NCBI GenBank assembly: GCA_032622095.1
Contig: CP136067.1
Coordinates: forward strand, 60,152,893 to 60,216,892
Direction: 5' to 3'
Origin: Siphonodentalium dalli
Taxonomy: Eukaryota > Mollusca > Scaphopoda > Gadilida > Siphonodentaliidae
Length of the DNA: 64,000 nucleotides
Below are positions 21,776-34,854 of this stretch, one piece after another. Made by a program: the position numbers and the translations under genes. The first letter of the stretch is position 1, and the number at the start of each line of letters is the position of its first letter. The notes under the pieces were generated by a model that saw only the letters and a list, made by a program, of their open reading frames with translations, was not told where the DNA came from and did not search any database.

Positions 21776-22433
21776 CTAGCCGATGAGCCCGACGTTGTCC
21801 GGGCTATTCAAAAACCAAATTTCAAGTCGATAGCTCCAACCCGTTTCCGATATCTGGTCTGCGCATGCGATAGCTCTACCCGTTTCCGAGATCTGGTCTG
21901 CGCATGCGCGAAGCTAGCGTCGCACGGGCTCGGCGATCCGATAAAATTCGTATCCGGGGCAAGATACATTCACATACCAAATTTCAAGTCGATAGCTCGA
22001 CCCGTTTCCGAGATTTCGTCTGCGCATGCGCGAAGTTGGCGTCGCACGGGCTCGGCGACCCGATAAAATTCGTATCCGGGGCAAGATACATTCACATACC
22101 AAATTTCAAGTCGATAGCTCCACCCGTTTCCGATATCTCGTCTGCGCATGCGCGAAGCTGGCGTCGCACGGGCTCGGCGACCCGATAAAATTCGCATCCG
22201 GGGCAAATTTCAAGTCGATAGCTCCACCCGTTTCCGAGATCTCGTCTGCGCATGCGCGAAGCGGGCGCCGCACGGGCTCGCCAATACGACAACGTCCACC
22301 GCCTGGTCAAACTACACACACGTACCAAGTTTCGTCCCGATCGGTCGAGAATCGTAGATTTGTATAAATGACAAACAAACATACATACAGACAGACAGAC
22401 AGACAAACAGAGGTCATCAAAATATATATGGGA
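21776..22433 (-). mobile_element. Family 1 Helitron, array copy 4
   Basis: Minus-strand 3' end CTAG at 21776; 5' end TCCCATATATATTTTG at 22433 (one change from consensus). The monomers are rearranged, with one truncated near 21840-21880 and one shortened near 22205. Confidence 0.85.
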
Positions 22434-22943
22434 CTAGCCGATGAGCCCGACGTTGTCCGGGCTATTCAAAAACCGAATTTCAAGTCGATAGCTCCACCCG
22501 TTTCATAGATCTCGTCTGCGCATGCGCGAAGCTGGCGTCGCACGGGCTCGGCGACCCGATAAAATTCGTATCCGGGGCAAGATACATTCACATACCAAAT
22601 TTCAAGTCGATAGCTCCACCCGTTTCCGAAATATCGTCTGCGCATGCGCGAAGCTGGCGTCGCACGGGCTCGGCGACCCGATAAAATTGGTATTCGGGGC
22701 AAGATACATTCACATACCAAATTTCAAGTCGATAGCTCCACCCGTTTCCGAGATCTCGTCTGCACATGCGCTGCACGGGCGTCGCACGGGCTCGCCAATA
22801 CGACAACGACCACCGCCTGGTCAAACCACACACACGTACCAAGTTTCGTCCCGATCGGTCGAGAATCGTAGATTTGTATAAATGACAAACAAACATACAG
22901 ACAGACAAACAGACAGACAGAGGTCTTCAAAATATGTATGAGA
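22434..22943 (-). mobile_element. Family 1 Helitron, array copy 5 (outermost)
   Basis: The minus-strand 5' end TCTCATACATATTTTG follows an A, giving the expected A|TC junction with unique DNA. Ends CTAG at 22434. The last monomer has the GCGCATGCGC word mutated to GCACATGCGC. Confidence 0.88.
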
Positions 22944-23151
22944 TGTTATTTAGACTTTAATAGCTGAAATAAATCTGAACGGTAATGAACAAGAGAGGAT
23001 ATACATCTATATATATAAATATTATACAGTAGATATATTTTTTGGGTTTATATGATTTTTTGGGGTTTTTTTTATTTTAATTAGGTAAAATGAAGTATGT
23101 ACAGATGGATAATTACAATGTGTTCTTGATGGGCCGTCCCTAGCCTCCCGA
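22944..23151. other. AT-rich spacer
   Basis: No feature recognised between the Helitron array and the palindrome island. Confidence 0.4.
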
Positions 23152-23716
23152 AAATGACCGCGAACTGGTGTTGAGTTATTTATATCTATAATATCTCCCA
23201 ATTAGGCGATAATAAGTCCTCATTAGGAAAAACTAAGTCTTTATTGTGGAGAAGGTATCTCCTAATTAGGAGATAATAATAATAAGTCATAATTAGGAGA
23301 TAATGAGTCATAATTAGGAGATAATGAGTCATAATTATGCGATAATATCTCCTATTTATGAGATACTAAGTCCTAATTTGGAGATACTAAGTCCTAATTA
23401 GGAGATCATATCTCCTTATATTAAGATACTAAGTCCTAATTGTGAGATATCTATTAATTTGGAGATAATAAGTCCTAATTAGGAGATATTATCTCTTAAT
23501 TAGGAGATACTAAGTCCTAATTAGGAGATATCTGTTAATTGGGAGATACGAAGTCCTAATTATGAGATACTAGGTCCTGCATGGAGATAATATCTCCTAA
23601 TTAGGATATACTAAGTCCTAATTAGGAGATAATAAGTCCTAATTAGGAGATAATAAGTCCTAATTATGAGGTATACTATCTCCTAATTATGAGACACTAT
23701 TTTTTCTTAGGTGGCA
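23152..23716 (-). repeat. Palindrome island, CCTAATTAGG type, long form
   Basis: About 500 bp of alternating TCCTAATTAGGAGATA and AGTCCTAATTAGGA words with 21-25 bp spacing. The ends match, in reverse orientation, those of the short form at 15311-15480: TTAGGTGGCAC at the right and ATGACCGCGAACT plus TTGAGTTATTTATATCTAT at the left. Not a CRISPR: the words are self-complementary and contiguous, with no unique spacers. Confidence 0.85.
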
Positions 23717-24660
23717 CAATACGCTTCCATATATACATGTGCGAGCGTCATTCACTAGCGGATATCGTCCTAGCTCTGCTCCAACGGTGTGGTTTAGTGA
23801 CTGTTTGTTTACTCCAAGTACAGATTTGCAAAATGTTAAATGCATGGGTTATTTACAAGGTATTGTGTTTAATTTATTCAAATTCATATATGCAATGACG
23901 CCCATGTGTGATGTTCATCCTTGGTGGATATGTGTGTAATCTCTGTGACCTAATCAAATAATAAAAAGCTCAGTAATTGAACATAACTTGCTCATTATTA
24001 CAAAACAACTACTCAATTTTATGAAGATAACAATCCTTTTGATTTCAGAATTCATGTTTCTGCCATTGCAAACAATACATGTAGTATAAAGTATAAAGTT
24101 TTTCTCTCAGTGGATTCGGGTGGTCAAGAGCACATTGCAATTCTGAAGAATGAACTGTTGAACGGGATTTTGAACTGCTGAACTGGGGTGCATGGAAGTC
24201 TGTCAAATGGTGTTCCCTTCCTGTATTGCGGTATATATCGCCAATTACAAGTCATTAACCCAACATCTTCGTTATAATTTAGTTAAACTTCGTTCTGTTT
24301 GTGAAGTGGTGTCCCCTACATGTATTGGGATATAACACATATGTTATCCGGGGGGGGGGGGGGGTAATACAACATTTGCAAGAATGTGTGCCGGGATGGG
24401 TGGGGTGGGTGGTCCGAGAGGCAAAACAATTTTTTTACAACCTCGTGCAAATGTTGTGCCCATATTTGACATTTGTAACAGTTTAAGACACATTATAACT
24501 GCAGAAACACCATATTTCGTTTGATGAATAAAGTTGAAAATATCGAGCACAAACACACCGGGTGAATATGTGTGAGCATTTATTACGCCACATGTGGTGT
24601 ATCTAGTTTCTGTGATTTTGATATTGTGTGGTGGACAGGGCGAATGTATTCTTGGAGATT
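23717..24660. other. No gene recognised
   Basis: AT-rich sequence with one run of about 15 G at 24350-24364. The only frames are short and overlap. Confidence 0.45.
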
Positions 24661-25111
24661 TTGTGTACCTTACTCAATCGTACCGATAGAATCACGTAGA
24701 TGCCGAAATTGTAAAGTTAACGCCACCGGTGTATAATATGTTTATGAAAATATGATAAATCGTATCGATAGAGTCAGGACAGGCTGAAATTGTAAACTTA
24801 AAGTCATCGGTGTAATAATATGTTGTTGAAAATATAAATACTCTGATAGCCTGAAAATAATATATCACCCATTGGGAGCCCCTAGTGTATTTTTTTATAT
24901 TTTCATTTGTACCTTACTCAATCGTACCGATAGAATCACGTAGATGCTTAAATTGTAAAGTTAACGCCACCGGTGTACAATATGTTTTTGAAAATGTGAT
25001 AAATCGTATCGATAGAGTCAGGACAGGCTGAAATTGTAAACTTAAAGTCACTTGTTGTTGAAAATATAAATAATCTGATAGACTGAAAATAATGTGTAAC
25101 CCATTGTGAAC
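24661..25111. repeat. Tandem pair of about 244-bp units
   Basis: Two diverged direct copies, each starting TTACTCAATCGTACCGATAG and containing AACGCCACCGGTGTA and ATCGTATCGATAGAGTCAGG. The second has lost a short piece (near 25050). Confidence 0.85.
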
Positions 25112-25335
25112 CCCTGGTTTAGTGAAGTGCATTGTGGGAAGTTTAATTGTGATTCTCCTCCATCTTTATTTTCTGGAATTATCACCAAGATTTCTCCACT
25201 CTATTCTCTTAAAATGTACCCTGATCGGTCAAATTCTTTTGATAATTCTATCTAAATACATCTTATCTACTATTCGGATCTGCTGTCCCGGTCGAAAAGG
25301 GTTTAGTTTGACCAAAATGGCTATTGTCAATTTGG

Positions 25336-25821
25336 GAGGAGCGGATAGCTCAGTTGGTTTGTGGGCCGACCTCTGAGCTACACCTTCGACACGGTCGAGG
25401 GTTCAAATCCGACAAAATATCGGTCGGACTTTGTGTCGCCATCTGCATTCCCAGTACCACGGGCATCACAAATCAATCATCGATGCCACGATCAGTGATC
25501 TGAGAAAGATTCCAGAAGCCAAAGAGTCTCAGACAAAATTTGAAAAAATGCGTACTGGACTAACTTCGTACCTCTGCTCCTCTCGTAATGTCATGACCAG
25601 GGATGACACTACACTTGGCACACCGTCGGATCGGGAGCCGACGCTAATGGCTGTCCCGTGTGCAACAATGTGCGCACGTTAAAGATCCCTACCGTGGCGA
25701 AGAAGTCACGGGTTCGGCAAAAAAAACTTCCTGGAAAAATTATGGATCTACTCGATCCCGTCCTGTAAAAGCCAGCCTTGGTCACTAGGACGTAACAACT
25801 ACAGATACAGATACAGAGACA
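25336..25821 (+). mobile_element. tRNA-derived SINE
   Basis: The 5' part has RNA polymerase III box A (TAGCTCAGTTGG, near 25346) and box B (GGTTCAAATCC, near 25400) at tRNA spacing. A roughly 400-bp body follows, containing GCGCACGTTAAAGATCCCTA, and then a short (CAGATA)n-like tail. The body lies far beyond a tRNA 3' end and the acceptor stem does not close, so this is a SINE and not a tRNA gene. GTTAAAGATCCC wording is, as far as I recall, common in invertebrate SINEs; a library search would be needed to name it. Confidence 0.85.
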
Positions 25822-26516
25822 AAAGCTTGTTTACAAACTGCGTCTACTCGATCACCCGGCCGTCTACTCCACGCTGTAATTAGTGTAAATTTATTATCGA
25901 AAACAAATTCAATTTCTTCCGCCTAAAACATAATTACGCGCTGAACTCTGTCATTTTAAGAATATAGTAGTATTACACACATACACACCAAGTTTCAGCT
26001 AAAAAATTTGAAAAATGACAGTTTTATAGACATAAATCGATTTTAATGGGAAATCCTGACCTGTGTTAAATTTTATCATCGAAAAAAAAAATCATTTCTT
26101 CAATCTAAGAAATAATTACGTGCTGTACCCTGTCATATTTGACCGGTTCTACCTGCTAATTGTGTGACAGTACAGTCGCGTTACTTTATACGTCAACATT
26201 GGTCATTATCACTTGACAAATTTATTTCGGTCTATCGTATCAACCCCTATTTCCCCCGCGTAGCCTGACTAAGTGTCTTTATCGCTCCACTAATTTGTAT
26301 CGTTTCATCGGTATGAATTCCATATCCAATTATCCACATATAACCAACCCAACCTCTAATCCCGGTCCAATTTATTTATTTCTTTCATCGGTATATAGTC
26401 ATGTTACGTAATATTTTATCTCGTGATACTTGTACTTATATGTCTATGGTATTACTATAGTATACCGTATATGTATATCAATTGCTATTCCTTTCTATAT
26501 AATCCTGGTGCCAACT
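25822..26516. other. Diverged tandem sequence, no gene
   Basis: Two weakly similar stretches: TTATTATCGAAAACAAATTC near 25890 and TTTTATCATCGAAAAAAAAA near 26075, each followed by ATAATTACG and a CTGTCAT phrase. The last 350 bp resembles the repeats at 35217-35620. Confidence 0.45.
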
Positions 26517-27071
26517 CCAGAATTTTCACGTCATTCATAAAAAACCTTATGTTATTAGATAAACTAATATTCATCAACTCAAAAATGATGTGATGAGCCT
26601 AATTAGAGAAATGACGCAACAGCGTCGATATTGGATGTATTCTTCCTTCGAAACAGACCTTTCATTTTCAGTTTACGCTTACGTAGAGATATATAAATTC
26701 CGGACAAATTAGACAAACATTGGACGATGCATTTATAACTCAGCCCCAAACTGAATTAGAGTTGCAATGCATCATCCTTAGCAATCGAATGAATACAATT
26801 ATGTGAGTCGGTCTAATGAACGGGTGATTTGGGATGGGGCCCGGGATGATTTGGAAGGGCGGTATGCCCTCCCCTGGACCCACCTATGAATGATATTGGG
26901 TGTTATAAATGGTGACATTACAATGAAAATTGATGGGAAAATGATCTAAACTTTTTTTTTTACTTCTTGTTCAATGATTCTTTTACTGTTTCTGTGTTTG
27001 GGGTGCGTTCTTTCTGAAGGACCATGGCCGCTAATCTTATTTTATTTTGTTCTGTTTCTTTTTAAAGATGC

Positions 27072-27505
27072 CGAATTCGAATTAACGCTCGTAAGTTACC
27101 GTTTCCTTGGCTTCGGGGGTAAAGAATAATTGATTCGAGTCGAGGGACGCACCCATCAAAGCTCAGAGGGATCAGATATCGATGTTTGAAATCTATTATT
27201 TTTCACCACCGATAATTTTCGGTGGCCCAGTAAACAGTCGACGAGAAGAATTGCGGATGAAGATGGATAACTCTAAAATCAAATGGCTTTTTTGTGTCAG
27301 ATATTTGACAAACAGACAAAATTTCGTTGAACAAAATGTTGATAAATAACAGGTTTTGGGCAATTTTATACTATATATAGTTGAATGTGGTCAGAATTAT
27401 TTTTGGGCAATTACTCGATTCTGATAACCGAAGCGGTATTTTAAAAAATGTTGTTGTTGGAATCTTTTGATATGGTGACCATCTAATCGGATTGAGTACC
27501 TTTAA
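27072..27505 (+). mobile_element. TTAA-flanked MITE, copy c in unit 2
   Basis: Same element as 18412-18845, carried by the tandem duplication. Confidence 0.85.
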
Positions 27506-28037
27506 TTTCTTTCTGTTTCTTCGGTGATGTCATTGGAGTGTTTCTTTGCTTCCGCCATTGTCCTCAGAGCAGATAAATTACTGCCACCCACAACTGTGGT
27601 GTTGTTGTTGTTGTTGTTGCTGCTGCTACTGATGGGGGACACCGGATCTTGATGATATTCCGGTGCCCGAGGTAGTAAGGTGTCCATCTCCACATGAAGT
27701 CGACGGAAAGGACGTCCGGGGTGACTTCGGCGTCCTGTCTGATGCAGCTGGCCGCAATGTCGTCGACAGCTGGCCGGTCTTGTTGCCCGGAGGCCAAGTG
27801 GGGGGGGGGGGGGGTTGGGCGTCTCTCAGTTCTCCCCTGTCTTCATTTGGACCTCCTGTCGGCGTTCATGTGGCCATCCAGGCCTTTCCAGGGGTATTCA
27901 TGGCCTACCAGGCCACTTCCAGTAAATGTTGCTACTGGGGTGACCTGGTACTACATGCGCAACCACTTCAAGCCGGCCTGAATTTGCATGTATATGGTCA
28001 CAATGCGCCGACTGGAAATAGTTCACCTTGGCAGGGA
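27506..28037 (-). pseudogene. Possible decayed coding sequence, unit 2
   Basis: Same as 18846-19374 except that the G/C run near 27800 is 3 bp longer, which leaves the reading phase unchanged relative to unit 1. Confidence 0.3.
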
Positions 28038-28250
28038 TTAAAGGGGTACTGTACACTAAATCCGACCATTTGTGGGACTAATGCAAAATGCACGCGTGTG
28101 CTCTACGGTGGATGCAAACAACATGGTAATTATAATTAAATTAATAAACGACTGGAGTCATAAATTAATTTTCATTAAAATACCATGTCGTTAAGTATAA
28201 AAGGAGATGGTCCCATAAATGGTCGGAATTAGTGTAAAGTCCCCCTTTAA
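28038..28250. mobile_element. Short TTAA-flanked MITE, unit 2
   Basis: Same element as 19375-19587, with identical ends. Confidence 0.88.
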
Positions 28251-28760
28251 GCTATCCATGTCCAACCAAGCCAGACAGAAAAATCAGCCGTCACTCAAAG
28301 GGGCACGTCCTTCCTCTGAGCGACTGGAGCGATGAATAGGAATGAAAATGACCGCAGAAGTTGTGAGATCTTCTCCTTCACCCTCAATTTGTTGTTTTGA
28401 TGTGATCTTGCATAATAAAAGACCACCAAAAGTCTAACATGTCCGTCCGTGGCAAATTGTTGATTGGATAGAGCCCACGAGCTTTAATAAGGGGTGGAGG
28501 GTGCCCGATGTGTCCCTGACGAGGTTGATGATGATGATGCTGAGCCAGCCTGTAGTGGTGCGCTGAAATGGAGAACTTTAAAATTATGTATATGTATAAA
28601 AGCAAGCAGGAAAACAATTGCTATGCAAATTGGTACCACCAATTGCACTGTAAGAGTTTGCATTAGCTACGGCATGTTGTTGCATTTTTCTGTCCCCGCC
28701 CTATACCTCCCCATGGCACGGGCGTAGGTGAAAGCATATTTTGACAAGTTTTATATACAA

Positions 28761-31640
28761 CTAGCCGATGAGCCCGACGTTGTCCGGGCTATTCCAAAAC
28801 CAAATTTCAGCCCGACGTTGTCCGGGCTATTCAAAAACCAAATTTCAAGTCGATAGCTCTACCCGTTTCCGAGATCTGGTCTGCGCATGCGCGAAGCTGG
28901 CGTCGCATGGGCTCGGCGACCCGATAAAATTCGTATCCGGTGCAAGATACATTCGCATACCACATTTCAAGTCGATAGCTCCACTCGTTTCCGAGATCTC
29001 GCCTGCGCATGCGCGAAGCTGGTGTCGCACGGGCTCGGCGACCCGATAAAATTCGTATCCGGGGCAAGATACATTCACATACCAAATTTCAAGTCGATAG
29101 CTCCACCCGTTTCCGAGATCTCGTCTGCGCATGCGCTGCACGGGCGTCGCACGGGCTCGCCAATACGACAACGACGACCGCCTGGTCAAACTACACTCAC
29201 GTACCAAGTTTCGTCCCGATCGGTCGAGAATCGTAGATTTGTATAAATGACAGACAAACATACAGACAGACAGACAGAGGTCTTCAAAAATATATATACA
29301 ACTAGCCGATGAGCCCGACGTTGTCCGGGCTATTCCAAAACCAAATTTCAGCCCGACGTTGTCCGGGCTATTCAAAAACCAAATTTCAAGTCGATAGCTC
29401 TACCCGTTTCCGAGATCTGGTCTGCGCATGCGCGAAGCTGGCGTCGCATGGGCTCGGCGACCCGATAAAATTCGTATCCGGTGCAAGATACATTCGCATA
29501 CCACATTTCAAGTCGATAGCTCCACTCGTTTCCGAGATCTCGCCTGCGCATGCGCGAAGCTGGTGTCGCACGGGCTCGGCGACCCGATAAAATTCGTATC
29601 CGGGGCAAGATACATTCACATACCAAATTTCAAGTCGATAGCTCCACCCGTTTCCGAGATCTCGTCTGCGCATGCGCTGCACGGGCGTCGCACGGGCTCG
29701 CCAATACGACAACGACGACCGCCTGGTCAAACTACACTCACGTACCAAGTTTCGTCCCGATCGGTCGAGAATCGTAGATTTGTATAAATGACAGACAAAC
29801 ATACAGACAGACAGACAGAGGTCTTCAAAATATATATGAGACTAGCCGATGAGCCCGACGTTGTCCGGGCTATTCAAAAACCAAATTTCAAGTCGATAGC
29901 TCTACCCGTTTCCGAGATCTGGTATGCCCATGCGCGAAGCTGGCGTCGCATGGGCTCGGCGACCCGATAAAATTCGTATCCGGGGCAAGATACGTTCACA
30001 TACCAAATTTCAAGTCGATAGCTCCACCCGTTTCCGAGATCTCGTCTGCGCATGCGCGAAGCTGGCGTCGCACGGGCTCGGCGACCCGATAAAATTCGTA
30101 TCCGGGACAAGATACATTCAAAACCAAATTTCAAGTCGATAGCTCCACCCGTTTCCTAGATCTGGTCTGCGCATGCGCGAAGCTGGCGTCGCACGGGCTC
30201 GGCGACCCGATAAAATTCGTATGCGGGGCAAGTTACATTCACATAGCAAATTTCAAGTCGATAGCTCCACCCGTTTCCGAGATCTCGTCTGCGCATGCGC
30301 GAATCGGGCGCCGCACGGGCTCGACAATACGACAACGTCCACCGCCTGGTCAAACTACACACGCGTACCAAGTTTCGTCCCGATCGGTCGAGAATAGCAG
30401 ATTTGTATAAATGACAAACAAACATACAGACAAACAAACATACAGACAGAGGTCTTCAAAATATATATGAGACTAGCCGATGAGCCCGACGTTGTCCGGG
30501 CTATTCAAAAACCAAATTTCAAGTCGATAGCTCCAACCCGTTTCCGATATCTGGTCTGCGCATGCGATAGCTCTACCCGTTTCCGAGATCTGGTCTGCGC
30601 ATGCGCGAAGCTAGCGTCGCACGGGCTCGGCGACCCGATAAAATTCGTATCCGGGGCAAGATACATTCACATACCAAATTTCAAGTCGATAGCTCGACCC
30701 GTTTCCGAGATTTCGTCTGCGCATGCGCGAAGTTGGCGTCGCACGGGCTCGGCGACCCGATAAAATTCGTATCCGGGGCAAGATACATTCACATACCAAA
30801 TTTCAAGTCGATAGCTCCACCCGTTTCCGATATCTCGTCTGCGCATGCGCGAAGCTGGCGTCGCACGGGCTCGGCGACCCGATAAAATTCGCATCCGGGG
30901 CAAATTTCAAGTCGATAGCTCCACCCGTTTCCGAGATCTCGTCTGCGCATGCGCGAAGCGGGCGCCGCACGGGCTCGCCAATACGACAACGTCCACCGCC
31001 TGGTCAAACTACACACACGTACCAAGTTTCGTCCCGATCGGTCGAGAATCGTAGATTTGTATAAATGACAAACAAACATACATACAGACAGACAGACAGA
31101 CAAACAGAGGTCATCAAAATATATATGGGACTAGCCGATGAGCCCGACGTTGTCCGGGCTATTCAAAAACCGAATTTCAAGTCGATAGCTCCACCCGTTT
31201 CATAGATCTCGTCTGCGCATGCGCGAAGCTGGCGTCGCACGGGCTCGGCGACCCGATAAAATTCGTATCCGGGGCAAGATACATTCACATACCAAATTTC
31301 AAGTCGATAGCTCCACCCGTTTCCGAAATATCGTCTGCGCATGCGCGAAGCTGGCGTCGCACGGGCTCGGCGACCCGATAAAATTGGTTTTCGGGGCAAG
31401 ATACATTCACATACCAAATTTCAAGTCGATAGCTCCACCCGTTTCCGAGATCTCGTCTGCACATGCGCTGCACGGGCGTCGCACGGGCTCGCCAATACGA
31501 CAACGACCACCGCCTGGTCAAACCACACACACGTACCAAGTTTCGTCCCGATCGGTCGAGAATCGTAGATTTGTATAAATGACAAACAAACATACAGACA
31601 GACAAACAGACAGACAGAGGTCTTCAAAATATGTATGAGA
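28761..31640 (-). mobile_element. Array of five family 1 Helitrons, unit 2
   Basis: Counterpart of 20098-22943, with element borders at 28761, 29302, 29842, 30473 and 31131. Copy 3 retains the 34 bp missing from unit 1, making this array 34 bp longer. Confidence 0.88.
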
Positions 31641-31848
31641 TGTTATTTAGACTTTAATAGCTGAAATAAATCTGAACGGTAATGAACAAGAGAGGATATA
31701 CATCTATATATATAAATATTATACAGTAGATATATTTTTTGGGTTTATATGATTTTTTGGGTTTTTTTTTATTTTAATTAGGTAAAATGAAGTATGTACA
31801 GATGGATAATTACAATGTGTTCTTGATGGGCCGTCCCTAGCCTCCCGA

Positions 31849-32413
31849 AAATGACCGCGAACTGGTGTTGAGTTATTTATATCTATAATATCTCCCAATT
31901 AGGCGATAATAAGTCCTCATTAGGAAAAACTAAGTCTTTATTGTGGAGAAGGTATCTCCTAATTAGGAGATAATAATAATAAGTCATAATTAGGAGATAA
32001 TGAGTCATAATTAGGAGATAATGAGTCATAATTATGCGATAATATCTCCTATTTATGAGATACTAAGTCCTAATTTGGAGATACTAAGTCCTAATTAGGA
32101 GATCATATCTCCTTATATTAAGATACTAAGTCCTAATTGTGAGATATCTATTAATTTGGAGATAATAAGTCCTAATTAGGAGATATTATCTCTTAATTAG
32201 GAGATACTAAGTCCTAATTAGGAGATATCTGTTAATTGGGAGATACGAAGTCCTAATTATGAGATACTAGGTCCTGCATGGAGATAATATCTCCTAATTA
32301 GGATATACTAAGTCCTAATTAGGAGATAATAAGTCCTAATTAGGAGATAATAAGTCCTAATTATGAGGTATACTATCTCCTAATTATGAGACACTATTTT
32401 TTCTTAGGTGGCA
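31849..32413 (-). repeat. Palindrome island, CCTAATTAGG type, unit 2
   Basis: Counterpart of 23152-23716. I saw no differences. Confidence 0.85.
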
Positions 32414-33360
32414 CAATACGCTTCCATATATACATGTGCGAGCGTCATTCACTAGCGGATATCGTCCTAGCTCTGCTCCAACGGTGTGGTTTAGTGACTG
32501 TTTGTTTACTCCAAGTACAGATTTGCAAAATGTTAAATGCATGGGTTATTTACAAGGTATTGTGTTTAATTTATTCAAATTCATATATGCAATGACGCCC
32601 ATGTGTGATGTTCATCCTTGGTGGATATGTGTGTAATCTCTGTGACCTAATCAAATAATAAAAAGCTCAGTAATTGAACATAACTTGCTCATTATTACAA
32701 AACAACTACTCAATTTTATGAAGATAACAATCCTTTTGATTTCAGAATTCATGTTTCTGCCATTGCAAACAATACATGTAGTATAAAGTATAAAGTTTTT
32801 CTCTCAGTGGATTCGGGTGGTCAAGAGCACATTGCAATTCTGAAGAATGAACTGTTGAACGGGATTTTGAACTGCTGAACTGGGGTGCATGGAAGTCTGT
32901 CAAATGGTGTTCCCTTCCTGTATTGCGGTATATATCGCCAATTACAAGTCATTAACCCAACATCTTCGTTATAATTTAGTTAAACTTCGTTCTGTTTGTG
33001 AAGTGGTGTCCCCTACATGTATTGGGATATAACACATATGTTATCCGGGGGGGGGGGGGGGGGGTAATACAACATTTGCAAGAATGTGTGCCGGGATGGG
33101 TGGGGTGGGTGGTCCGAGAGGCAAAACAATTTTTTTACAACCTCGTGCAAATGTTGTGCCCATATTTGACATTTGTAACAGTTTAAGACACATTATAACT
33201 GCAGAAACACCATATTTCGTTTGATGAATAAAGTTGAAAATATCGAGCACAAACACACCGGGTGAATATGTGTGAGCATTTATTACGCCACATGTGGTGT
33301 ATCTAGTTTCTGTGATTTTGATATTGTGTGGTGGACAGGGCGAATGTATTCTTGGAGATT

Positions 33361-33811
33361 TTGTGTACCTTACTCAATCGTACCGATAGAATCACGTAGA
33401 TGCCGAAATTGTAAAGTTAACGCCACCGGTGTATAATATGTTTATGAAAATATGATAAATCGTATCGATAGAGTCAGGACAGGCTGAAATTGTAAACTTA
33501 AAGTCATCGGTGTAATAATATGTTGTTGAAAATATAAATACTCTGATAGCCTGAAAATAATATATCACCCATTGGGAGCCCCTAGTGTATTTTTTTATAT
33601 TTTCATTTGTACCTTACTCAATCGTACCGATAGAATCACGTAGATGCTTAAATTGTAAAGTTAACGCCACCGGTGTACAATATGTTTTTGAAAATGTGAT
33701 AAATCGTATCGATAGAGTCAGGACAGGCTGAAATTGTAAACTTAAAGTCACTTGTTGTTGAAAATATAAATAATCTGATAGACTGAAAATAATGTGTAAC
33801 CCATTGTGAAC
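33361..33811. repeat. Tandem pair of about 244-bp units, unit 2
   Basis: Counterpart of 24661-25111. Confidence 0.85.
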
Positions 33812-34035
33812 CCCTGGTTTAGTGAAGTGCATTGTGGGAAGTTTAATTGTGATTCTCCTCCATCTTTATTTTCTGGAATTATCACCAAGATTTCTCCACT
33901 CTATTCTCTTAAAATGTACCCTGATCGGTCAAATTCTTTTGATAATTCTATCTAAATACATCTTATCTACTATTCGGATCTGCTGTCCCGGTCGAAAAGG
34001 GTTTAGTTTGACCAAAATGGCTATTGTCAATTTGG

Positions 34036-34521
34036 GAGGAGCGGATAGCTCAGTTGGTTTGTGGGCCGACCTCTGAGCTACACCTTCGACACGGTCGAGG
34101 GTTCAAATCCGACAAAATATCGGTCGGACTTTGTGTCGCCATCTGCATTCCCAGTACCACGGGCATCACAAATCAATCATCGATGCCACGATCAGTGATC
34201 TGAGAAAGATTCCAGAAGCCAAAGAGTCTCAGACAAAATTTGAAAAAATGCGTACTGGACTAACTTCGTACCTCTGCTCCTCTCGTAATGTCATGACCAG
34301 GGATGACACTACACTTGGCACACCGTCGGATCGGGAGCCGACGCTAATGGCTGTCCCGTGTGCAACAATGTGCGCACGTTAAAGATCCCTACCGTGGCGA
34401 AGAAGTCACGGGTTCGGCAAAAAAAACTTCCTGGAAAAATTATGGATCTACTCGATCCCGTCCTGTAAAAGCCAGCCTTGGTCACTAGGACGTAACAACT
34501 ACAGATACAGATACAGAGACA
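34036..34521 (+). mobile_element. tRNA-derived SINE, unit 2
   Basis: Counterpart of 25336-25821, with intact box A and box B. Confidence 0.85.
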
Positions 34522-34854
34522 AAAGCTTGTTTACAAACTGCGTCTACTCGATCACCCGGCCGTCTACTCCACGCTGTAATTAGTGTAAATTTATTATCGA
34601 AAACAAATTCAATTTCTTCCGCCTAAAACATAATTACGCGCTGAACTCTGTCATTTTAAGAATATAGTAGTATTACACACATACACACCAAGTTTCAGCT
34701 AAAAAATTTGAAAAATGACAGTTTTATAGACATAAATCGATTTTAATGGGAAATCCTGACCTGTGTTAAATTTTATCATCGAAAAAAAAAATCATTTCTT
34801 CAATCTAAGAAATAATTACGTGCTGTACCCTGTCATATTTGACCGGTTCTACCT

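Larger units (their letters stand above)
17857..26516 (+). repeat. 8.66-kb direct tandem duplication, unit 1
   Basis: This segment repeats at 26517-35216. The left flank reads ATAACT then CCAG, the internal junction CCAACT then CCAG, and the right flank CCAACT then ATAG. The only shared sequence at the breakpoints is therefore AACT, a 4-bp microhomology. The unit lengths, 8660 and 8700, differ by 40 bp: 3 bp in each of two G runs and one 34-bp indel. Confidence 0.95.

Noticed and set aside
23190-23700. CRISPR-like regularly spaced repeats
   Set aside because: Repeats are contiguous, self-complementary and without unique spacers; the context is eukaryotic and there are no cas genes.
25338-25415. 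tRNA gene
   Set aside because: Box A and box B are present but the acceptor stem does not close, and a 400-bp SINE body with a tail follows.
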